Shown: piece by piece, positions 1 to 4,854 of the stretch
How positions within the stretch are numbered: position 1 is the first letter of the stretch
How the letters are laid out: every line of letters starts with the position of its first letter
Origin: Granulosicoccus sp964437945
GTDB taxonomy: Bacteria > Pseudomonadota > Gammaproteobacteria > Granulosicoccales > Granulosicoccaceae
Direction of reading: 5' to 3'
NCBI GenBank assembly: GCA_964437945.1
Contig: CAYTJF010000318.1
Coordinates: 1 to 5,354 of the forward strand
Length of the DNA stretch: 5,354 bases
Program-made: the position numbers and the translations under genes
The notes under the pieces: generated by a model
Databases searched by the model: none
What the model was told of the DNA's origin: nothing
What the model saw: the letters and a program-made list of their open reading frames with translations, nothing else

Positions 1-28
1 GAAATCAATACCTTCTTGTGGTCCGACC

Positions 29-61
29 CCGGCATCCTCCCGGCATCCTCCCGGCATCCCT
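29..61. repeat. 11-bp tandem repeat, three copies
   Basis: Three head-to-tail copies of an 11-bp unit reading CCGGCATCCTC occupy 29-39, 40-50 and 51-61; the third copy differs at its last two bases. The repeat ends 57 bases before the chosen start of the first gene. All three + frames are open through it: one stops at TGA 78-80, one at TAA 100-102, and the third runs into the first gene. It could therefore lie within the 3' end of an upstream gene or be non-coding. Because 11 is not a multiple of 3, gain or loss of a copy would shift any frame read through it. No function is assigned. Confidence 0.85.
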
Positions 62-118
62 CTACGTCCCCAATTATTGAGTATCATTTTCATTCGTTCT
101 AACGACGGGTACACCTGT

Positions 119-955
119 ATGCGTTTGGATAGCCATCAACATTTTTGGAATTACGAAGCAAATCCCGACGATTTTTCGTGGATGAGTAGTGAATTTGACG
201 CGCTGAAAAACAACTTCATGCCGGATGATCTACTGCCATTGCTCATACGCGAAGGATTCGATGGATCAATTGCCGTGCAAGCGCGTGAGATGTCGGTAGA
301 AACCGATTTTCTTCTGGGTCTTGCAAAACGACACTCGTTTGTGCGCGGAGTAGTTGGCTGGGCAGACCTTTGTTCCGATGAATTTGAACAGGCAATCGAG
401 CCATATACAAGTGAACCGTTGATCAAAGGTTTTCGCATGCTGGTGCATGATCACCCTGATGTTGATTTTGCAGATTCCAAAGAACACGCACGCGGAGTTG
501 GCGCGCTAGCCAAATACAACTGGACTTACGATCTTCTGTTAAAAACCATTCATATGCCGTCGGCAATCAGACTGGTTGATCGATATCCGCATCAACCGTT
601 TGTGGTCGACCATATCGCCAAACCAGTACCGGATGAATCGGATTGGGTTTCCTGGCAACAGGGTATAATCGAAATCGCCAAGCGCCCTAATGTGTTTTGT
701 AAACTCTCAGGAATGGTAACCGAGGCGGATTGGGCAAATTGGCGCGCTCCGAACTACGATCGTTATCTTGATGAAGTGCTGAGCGCATTTGGCGCCCAAA
801 GATGCATGTTCGGTTCGGACTGGCCCGTATGCACCTGCGCCACCGATTACCACAGCATGTACACAGTAGTAGACAAGTGGGCTGAAAAACTTAGCACAAC
901 AGAACAAGAAGCCATATTCGGTCATACCTGCGCACGTTTTTACAACGTCACCTAA
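119..955 (+). CDS. Amidohydrolase-2 family (COG3618) hydrolase, probable sugar-acid lactonase
   Basis: A 278-residue cytoplasmic TIM-barrel hydrolase with no signal peptide. Seen: the N-terminal DSHQHFW strand with the metal-type HxH pair (H6, H8), the FRMLVHDHPD segment near 105-114, YDLLL at 137-141, VVDHIAKP at 162-169, CKLSGMVTEADW from 194, and the C-terminal FGSDWPVC at 231-238 with the conserved barrel Asp (D234). This pattern is that of COG3618, whose characterised members open L-fucono-, L-rhamnono- and related sugar-acid lactones. The family also includes 2-pyrone-4,6-dicarboxylate lactonase and D-galactarolactone isomerase. The frame stays open upstream, with a TTG at 77. I chose ATG 119 because the conserved family N-terminus begins there and the 14 extra residues look like no domain; the purine-rich GACGGG at 104-109 is only a weak ribosome site. 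The next gene, an enolase-superfamily enzyme 75 bp downstream, supports sugar-acid catabolism. The family is secure and the substrate is not. Confidence 0.9.
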   Translation: MRLDSHQHFWNYEANPDDFSWMSSEFDALKNNFMPDDLLPLLIREGFDGSIAVQAREMSVETDFLLGLAKRHSFVRGVVGWADLCSDEFEQAIEPYTSEPLIKGFRMLVHDHPDVDFADSKEHARGVGALAKYNWTYDLLLKTIHMPSAIRLVDRYPHQPFVVDHIAKPVPDESDWVSWQQGIIEIAKRPNVFCKLSGMVTEADWANWRAPNYDRYLDEVLSAFGAQRCMFGSDWPVCTCATDYHSMYTVVDKWAEKLSTTEQEAIFGHTCARFYNVT

Positions 956-1018
956 CCAGTAATTATTCATTTGGCGCACAACACACTAAATTCGTTATAT
1001 TGATTCCTAGTAGATAGA

Positions 1019-1023
1019 CAGGA
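1019..1023 (+). promoter_or_regulatory. Ribosome binding site of the enolase-superfamily gene
   Basis: CAGGA at 1019-1023 lies 7 nt before ATG 1031 and supports that start. There is no good alternative start nearby, and the family N-terminus (the first beta strand, KIERVELF) begins right after it. Confidence 0.6.
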
Positions 1024-1030
1024 TCCGGCT

Positions 1031-2140
1031 ATGGCGAAAATCGAAAGAGTAGAGCTATTCATGGTTGAGCTTGTGCCCAAGGTCAAACGCACCGATGCTA
1101 TCCAGTCATTTGATAGCCAGGAAACCCCCATTGTCCGAATAACTGATAAAGACGGAGCTGTTGGCATTGGCTACTCCTATACGATAGGGCAAGGCGGACC
1201 TGCCGTAATGGCACTGCTTAAGGAAACTTTAGCACCACAATTAATTGGTCAAGACGCCGAACGCATAGAAGGACTCTGGCGCTCATTGTTGTTTTCAACC
1301 CATGCCACCAGCGTTGGCGCTATCACCTCGCTTGCACTTGCAGCCATAGATACCGCCCTGTGGGATTTACGTTGTCGGCGAGCACAGCTACCACTATACA
1401 ACCTTGCCGGTGGGGCAAAACAGAGCGTACCGATGTACACCACTGAAGGTGGTTGGTTACACATCGAGACTGAAGACTTGGTCAGCGATGCACTTCAAGC
1501 ACAAGCGAGTGGTTTTGCTGGAGCCAAGATTAAAATTGGTCGGCAGCACTTATCAGAAGACAGAGAACGCTTGAGCGCAGTTCGTAACGCAGTTGGGCCG
1601 GGGTTTGAAATTATGGTCGATGCAAACCAGGCGTTCAATCGGTCAGAGGCCATGCGTCGAGCATCCGTTCTAGAGACCTTCGATATCGCCTGGTTTGAGG
1701 AACCCATGCCAGCGGATGACATTGTTGATCACGTTCATCTTGCTAACAGTACATCGGTACCTATCGCAGTAGGCGAAAGCCTGTATTCGATCAGTCAATT
1801 TAAGGATTACCTTAATTTGGGAGCCGCGTCTATTGTGCAGGTTGACGTCGCGCGCATTGGCGGAATTACACCCTGGCTCAAGGTTGCGCACATGGCCGAG
1901 GCGTATAACGTAGCCGTGTGTCCACACTTTTTAATGGAGTTACATGTCAGTCTTGTTTGTGCAGTACCTAACGCACCCTGGCTTGAATACATTCCGCAAT
2001 TAGACGACATCACCATCAGCGGCATGCGTACAGAACATGGTCGGGCGATTCCGAGCGATGAGCCGGGTTTAGGTATTGAATGGGATTGGCCGGAAATAGA
2101 ACGACGGTGCATGGACCAATATTCAGCTGAGTACCAATGA
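1031..2140 (+). CDS. Mandelate-racemase-subgroup enolase-superfamily enzyme, probable acid-sugar dehydratase or epimerase
   Basis: A 369-residue cytoplasmic Mg2+ enzyme with the usual two parts: an N-terminal capping domain (about 1-125, with the ALWDL helix near 109-113) and a C-terminal barrel. Seen: KIK at 166-168 (catalytic Lys pair), D197 in VDANQ, E223 in WFEEP and E249 in GES (three metal ligands), D272 in QVDVARIGG and H299 in CPHF (the Asp-His dyad), and E319 in WLEYIP. Each number is exactly two above the positions I recall for Pseudomonas putida mandelate racemase (K164, K166, D195, E221, E247, D270, H297, E317), so the barrel aligns without gaps. The family abstracts the alpha-proton of a carboxylate. 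Having both bases is typical of racemases and of galactarate, talarate and other acid-sugar dehydratases. With the lactonase upstream I favour dehydration of an aldonate or aldarate. D-galactarolactone cycloisomerase is an alternative, because in Agrobacterium an enolase-superfamily and an amidohydrolase gene are paired for that route. True mandelate racemase cannot be excluded. Complete, no visible defects. Confidence 0.92.
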   Translation: MAKIERVELFMVELVPKVKRTDAIQSFDSQETPIVRITDKDGAVGIGYSYTIGQGGPAVMALLKETLAPQLIGQDAERIEGLWRSLLFSTHATSVGAITSLALAAIDTALWDLRCRRAQLPLYNLAGGAKQSVPMYTTEGGWLHIETEDLVSDALQAQASGFAGAKIKIGRQHLSEDRERLSAVRNAVGPGFEIMVDANQAFNRSEAMRRASVLETFDIAWFEEPMPADDIVDHVHLANSTSVPIAVGESLYSISQFKDYLNLGAASIVQVDVARIGGITPWLKVAHMAEAYNVAVCPHFLMELHVSLVCAVPNAPWLEYIPQLDDITISGMRTEHGRAIPSDEPGLGIEWDWPEIERRCMDQYSAEYQ

Positions 2141-2324
2141 TTGCATCTAAAACCAACGGTTCGTGAAGCAGCCAATTATTATCAATGGCCGACAGGAAAT
2201 AGGGGAATCCGACGCTGCCGTTCTGTGGTACTGTTAATCGCGTGTAAACAAAATTGCATCGCACTGCTGCATTTTTAGCCTCAAGGCAACGCAATTTATT
2301 CTGTACTGTTTCTACGATAAACCT

Positions 2325-2380
2325 CTACCAGCGGGTGGTAAAACTTTGCTTGGTAAAGACTAAAAGGAAAAGACTACCAG
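2325..2380. repeat. Cluster of TGGTA/TACCA direct and inverted repeats, candidate operator region
   Basis: CTACCAG occurs at 2325-2331 and again at 2374-2380, and TGGTAAA at 2336-2342 and 2351-2357. The first two form an inverted repeat, TACCA - 5 nt - TGGTA (2326-2340). The outer pair, TTGGTA at 2350 and TACCAG at 2375, forms a second, wider one. Four related half-sites in 56 bp ahead of a transporter operon could bind a dimeric regulator or form weak RNA hairpins. The half-sites are short enough for chance to remain possible, and no regulator gene lies in the window. Confidence 0.35.
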
Positions 2381-2422
2381 GGAAAGAACGGTCTCATCAC
2401 CACCAGAACACGTTTCTTATGT

Positions 2423-2453
2423 CGACCCATGAAAAGGTCGCACAACGGGACCT
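2423..2453 (+). promoter_or_regulatory. Overlapping, mutually exclusive inverted repeats upstream of the binding-protein gene
   Basis: CGACC (2423-2427) can pair with GGTCG (2436-2440) across an 8-nt loop. AGGTC (2435-2439) can pair instead with GACCT (2449-2453) across a 9-nt loop. The shared GGTC strand can join only one hairpin at a time, which is the geometry of a simple switching leader. Stems are only 5 bp, no U-tract follows, and the ribosome site is about 110 nt downstream, so any regulatory role is speculative. Confidence 0.25.
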
Positions 2454-2562
2454 AACTCTGGCGATGCTAGCTCCGATGAACAAATTCAGCAACAAATTTC
2501 TCGTCATCAAAGGACAGAACCGTTTTGCCTTACTAAAAAGTTTGACAACGTTTCAATAAGAC

Positions 2563-2567
2563 AGGAG
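2563..2567 (+). promoter_or_regulatory. Strong ribosome binding site of the binding-protein gene
   Basis: AGGAG at 2563-2567 sits 6 nt before ATG 2574. It is one of the two clearest Shine-Dalgarno matches in the window. This fits the usual need for more binding protein than membrane components, since the next two genes have no comparable site. Confidence 0.75.
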
Positions 2568-2573
2568 AACAAA

Positions 2574-3407
2574 ATGACATTGCCAAAACAACTGGCCTTA
2601 GCTGCCGCATTCACCTTTGTAGCATCTGCTGCGTTCGCGCAGGAAACTTACAACGTCGCTCTTGATGGTACCTTTGCACCACATGCAATGCCAAAGTTGG
2701 ATGGTGGGGTGGAGGGGTTCAACGTGGATCTCGCTGAAGCACTGGGTGAACAGATGGGTGCAACTCTGGATGTGACGGCCGCGCAGTGGTCCGGTCTCTT
2801 ACCAGGTATGCAGGCAGGAACCTATGACTTTCTTGTAGCGCCCACCACGGTCACCGATGAGCGTAGCGAAAGCATGCTATTTAGCGAAGGTTACCTCAAT
2901 ACCGACTTCCAGTTCGTGGTCAAATCAGGTACCGATCCTGTAGAAACACTGGAAGGTTTTAAAGATAAAGTGATTGCGGTTAATAAAGGTTCTGCCTATG
3001 ACAAGTGGGCGCAAGACCTGGAGTCAGAGATTGGCTGGACCGTCGAATCCTATGGTACGAACACCGATGCTGTACAAGCGGTTATGTCGGGTCGGGCGTT
3101 CGCAAACGTTGCCGGAAATACGGTATCAGCCTGGGCCGTGAAACAGAGCCCCGGGCTTGAGCTTTCCTACTTGCACTCCACCGGTAAAGTATTTGCCATT
3201 CCGTTTCCAAAGGGCAGTGAAGAGCTGCGCGTCAAGGTGGAAAGTGCGCTGGAATGCCTGAAAGTTAATGGTACGCTTGCCAGCTTGTCCGAGAAATGGT
3301 TCGGTGTCACACCAGCACCAGATTCTGCAGCCATGACAGTTTATCCCGGGTTCGGTGTGCCAGATCTGCCAGGCTTTGTTGAGTCTGATCATACACCTGA
3401 CTGCTAA
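2574..3407 (+). CDS. Periplasmic substrate-binding protein of a PAAT-type ABC importer, SBP_bac_3 family
   Basis: A 277-residue precursor. Residues 1-22 are a Sec signal peptide (K5, hydrophobic core 7-17, cleavage after AFA before Q23) without a lipobox, so the mature protein is soluble in the periplasm. The SBP_bac_3 fold follows: the GFNVDLAEALGEQMG helix (48-62), GLLPGMQAGTYDFLVAP (74-90), TDERSESMLFSEGY (94-107) and the second-lobe hinge region DKVIAVNKGS (131-140). R97 matches the arginine that grips the ligand carboxylate in HisJ and GlnH. By motif alignment the Asp that holds the alpha-ammonium group (D161 in HisJ, D157 in GlnH) is G181 here, within GRAFANVAGNT (173-183). This argues for a ligand without an alpha-amino group. 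A tail of about 35 residues after KWFG (241-244), rich in Pro and Gly, extends the usual fold and ends in Cys277; C228 is the only other cysteine. The ATPase gene follows after 6 bp, so this is its binding protein. Family sure, ligand unknown. Confidence 0.93.
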   Translation: MTLPKQLALAAAFTFVASAAFAQETYNVALDGTFAPHAMPKLDGGVEGFNVDLAEALGEQMGATLDVTAAQWSGLLPGMQAGTYDFLVAPTTVTDERSESMLFSEGYLNTDFQFVVKSGTDPVETLEGFKDKVIAVNKGSAYDKWAQDLESEIGWTVESYGTNTDAVQAVMSGRAFANVAGNTVSAWAVKQSPGLELSYLHSTGKVFAIPFPKGSEELRVKVESALECLKVNGTLASLSEKWFGVTPAPDSAAMTVYPGFGVPDLPGFVESDHTPDC

Positions 3408-3413
3408 GCCATC

Positions 3414-4151
3414 ATGACATCGATGCTGATGTCGGTTTCCGGTTTGCGCCTTTCCTATGGTGCAACCGAGGTGCTTAAGGGCATCGATCTTGAGGTTGAT
3501 CACGGAGAAACTATCTTTGTGATCGGCCCGTCCGGTTCTGGCAAAAGCAGTTTCCTGCGTTGTTGCAACCGCCTCGAAGAACCCAATGCGGGAAGCATTG
3601 TTTTTGATGGACAAGATCTTTTGGCCAAGGGTGTCGATCTCAACCAAATCCGACGCCGTATCGGTATGGTATTCCAATCATTCAATCTCTACCCGCACAT
3701 GACTGCGCTTGGAAATGTGCGGTTAGCGCTACGGCGTGTATTGAAACTACCACGTGAACAAGCAGACTCTGTGGCAAAGGCACAGTTAGATCGCGTTGGA
3801 TTGTCTTCCTATATTTCCCAATACCCGGCACAGTTGTCTGGTGGACAACAACAACGTGTCGCTATCGCAAGGGCTTTGGCTCTGGAGCCCAAGATCATGC
3901 TTTTTGATGAACCCACCAGTGCACTGGATCCAGAGCTGGTTAGCGAAGTGCTGGGCGTGTTGTCAGAATTGAAACTGGATGGTATGACCATGGTGGTTGT
4001 CAGTCACGAAATGCGTTTTGCGCGAAGTGCAGCAGATCGTGTTGTTTTCATGGCCGATGGACAAATCATCGAAGCTGGACCACCTGAGCAGATTTTTACA
4101 TCACCAGAAGTTGCTCGCACACGTGACTTTGTAGCGCAGGCTGCGTTTTAA
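3414..4151 (+). CDS. ABC transporter ATPase, GlnQ/HisP type (PAAT family)
   Basis: A 245-residue cytoplasmic ATPase that powers the importer, working as a dimer under the two permeases. All motifs are present in order: Walker A GPSGSGKSS (38-46), Q-loop Q88 in MVFQSFNLYPHMT, signature LSGGQQQRV (141-149), Walker B IMLFDEP (161-167, with D165 and catalytic E166), D-loop SALD (169-172) and switch H198 in VVSHEM. The only oddity is GKSS in place of the usual GKST, a conservative change. FNLYPHMT and the RALALEPK-IMLFDEPTSALDPE run are hallmarks of the polar amino acid subfamily, and the length is normal for it. The start is uncertain: ATG 3414, 3423 and 3429 are all in frame. I give 3414 because it lies closest to the preceding stop (6 bp) and suits translational coupling, although no ribosome site is visible. 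Beginning at 3429 would remove only five residues and no motif. Confidence 0.95.
   Translation: MTSMLMSVSGLRLSYGATEVLKGIDLEVDHGETIFVIGPSGSGKSSFLRCCNRLEEPNAGSIVFDGQDLLAKGVDLNQIRRRIGMVFQSFNLYPHMTALGNVRLALRRVLKLPREQADSVAKAQLDRVGLSSYISQYPAQLSGGQQQRVAIARALALEPKIMLFDEPTSALDPELVSEVLGVLSELKLDGMTMVVVSHEMRFARSAADRVVFMADGQIIEAGPPEQIFTSPEVARTRDFVAQAAF
3415..3434 (+). promoter_or_regulatory. Hairpin overlapping the ATPase start codon
   Basis: GACATC (3416-3421) and GATGTC (3428-3433) form a perfect 6-bp inverted repeat. G-T wobble pairs at 3422/3427 and 3415/3434 extend it to 8 bp around a 4-nt loop. The ATG at 3414 is partly buried in the 5' arm, in-frame ATGs at 3423 and 3429 lie in the loop and 3' arm, and no Shine-Dalgarno precedes any of them. 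Such a fold could limit ATPase translation relative to the binding protein or protect the upstream message end, with ribosomes arriving from the previous gene's stop opening it. It may also be a chance result of the GATG-rich coding sequence. Confidence 0.4.
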
Positions 4152-4170
4152 GCGAACGCTAAACGTAAGC

Positions 4171-4854
4171 ATGACTCGCTTTGAAGCCTTTCTCGATACC
4201 TTTTTCAACGTCGCAGTTATGCAACGTTATCTGCCGGATATACTGGCAGGATTCTTTGTCACCTGCGGTATTGCGATACTGGTTGTAATCACGGGTTTAG
4301 CTATCGGCGTATTGCTGGCTGTCTTGCGTAGTTATCGTATCGCATGGGTAAATTTTCTGATCATTATTTTTGTGGATCTGTTGCGCGCGTTGCCGCCGCT
4401 TGTGCTGATACTGATTCTCTATTTCGGTTTACCCAATCTTGGACTCACTCTCTCGGGTTATGTCGTTTTATGGTTGGTCCTGAGTCTTGTGCTCGCAGCC
4501 TTTGCCGAAGAGATTTTCTGGGCCGGTATTCTTTCCGTTGATGCAGGGCAGTGGCTGGCAGCGCGATCCGCTGGACTTGGCTTTTTCCAGACAATGATTT
4601 ATGTCATTCTGCCACAGGCCATTCGCTTAACAATTGCACCGCTGACTAACCGAACCATAGCTATTACAAAGAATACCGCACTTGGTATGGTTATTGGTGT
4701 CGGCGAATTGCTAAACCAGGCCACCACCGCTCAGTCCTTTGCAGGTAACGCTACGCCGTTGATGATGGCAACGATTGCCTATCTCATTCTATTCGTGCCG
4801 GTTGTCTATGCCGGGCGCTGGATTGAAACTCGCTATGCATGGAGGCGCGCCTGA
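4171..4854 (+). CDS. ABC transporter inner-membrane permease 1, HisM/HisQ family
   Basis: A 227-residue integral membrane protein, of normal length for the family, with about five hydrophobic segments (roughly 24-51, 60-87, 95-118, 160-180 and 198-217). VDLLRALPPLVLI (68-80) is the family's conserved second-helix motif, and TKNTALGMVIGVGELL (166-181) is the typical segment after the coupling loop. The EAA-type loop facing the ATPase is at about 120-152 (AGQWLAARSAGLGFFQ and then YVILPQAIR). It departs from the family in two places: the EAA glutamate is L129 (LAA), and the Arg commonly found in the EIFRGGI stretch is W117 (EIFWAGI). The fold otherwise looks intact. The gene starts 19 bp after the ATPase stop with only a weak ribosome site and ends in a TGATG overlap with the next permease, so the two probably form a heterodimeric channel. 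The substrate follows the binding protein and is unknown. Confidence 0.92.
   Translation: MTRFEAFLDTFFNVAVMQRYLPDILAGFFVTCGIAILVVITGLAIGVLLAVLRSYRIAWVNFLIIIFVDLLRALPPLVLILILYFGLPNLGLTLSGYVVLWLVLSLVLAAFAEEIFWAGILSVDAGQWLAARSAGLGFFQTMIYVILPQAIRLTIAPLTNRTIAITKNTALGMVIGVGELLNQATTAQSFAGNATPLMMATIAYLILFVPVVYAGRWIETRYAWRRA
4841..4845 (+). promoter_or_regulatory. Ribosome binding site of permease 2 inside the permease 1 gene
   Basis: GGAGG at 4841-4845 lies 8 nt before ATG 4854. It is embedded in the last codons of permease 1, whose TGA (4852-4854) shares its A with that ATG. The TGATG overlap and strong site decide the start of permease 2 and point to coupled, near-equimolar synthesis of the two permeases. 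Confidence 0.75.

Larger units (their letters stand above)
2141..2573. other. 433-bp gene-free region between the enzyme unit and the transporter unit
   Basis: No convincing gene lies here. The longest open + frame (TTG 2254 to TAA 2559) lacks a ribosome site, a hydrophobic core or recognisable motifs. I saw no strong terminator after the enolase gene; small inverted repeats such as AACC/GGTT (2151-2161) and GCCA/TGGC (2171-2189) are not followed by a T run. The region holds the TGGTA/TACCA repeat group, the overlapping inverted repeats at 2423-2453, and a direct repeat of AACAAATT (2479-2486 and 2491-2498). Its length and its position before a transporter operon suggest a promoter and a regulated leader, but no clear -35/-10 pair could be chosen. 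Confidence 0.6.

Noticed and set aside
77..118. TTG 77 as start of the lactonase gene
   Set aside because: It would add 14 residues outside the conserved fold, and the family N-terminus starts at the ATG at 119.
971..1001. Possible sigma-70 promoter before the enolase gene: TTGGCG (971-976) and TATATT (996-1001)
   Set aside because: The -10 is good but the spacer is 19 nt and the -35 matches only partly; the lactonase gene is just upstream, so cotranscription explains expression equally well.
1807..2175. Long minus-strand open frame of 122 codons opposite the enolase gene, and another at 3126-3677 (183 codons) opposite the transporter genes
   Set aside because: Both are antisense to strongly conserved coding sequence and show no family motif or ribosome site; they are frame shadows.
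2254..2559. Open frame of 101 codons from a TTG in the gap before the binding-protein gene, with an internal ATG at 2419
   Set aside because: No ribosome site at either start, no recognisable motif, basic and low-order composition, and it sits where leader or promoter DNA is expected.
2542..2570. Consensus-like TTGACA at 2542-2547
   Set aside because: No -10 box at 16-18 nt; the position where it would fall is the ribosome binding site itself.
4146..4163. Imperfect inverted repeat around the ATPase stop codon (AGCG-AA-CGCT with flanking TTT/AAA)
   Set aside because: The loop is too small without opening pairs, one base bulges, and no T run follows, so it is not a credible terminator.
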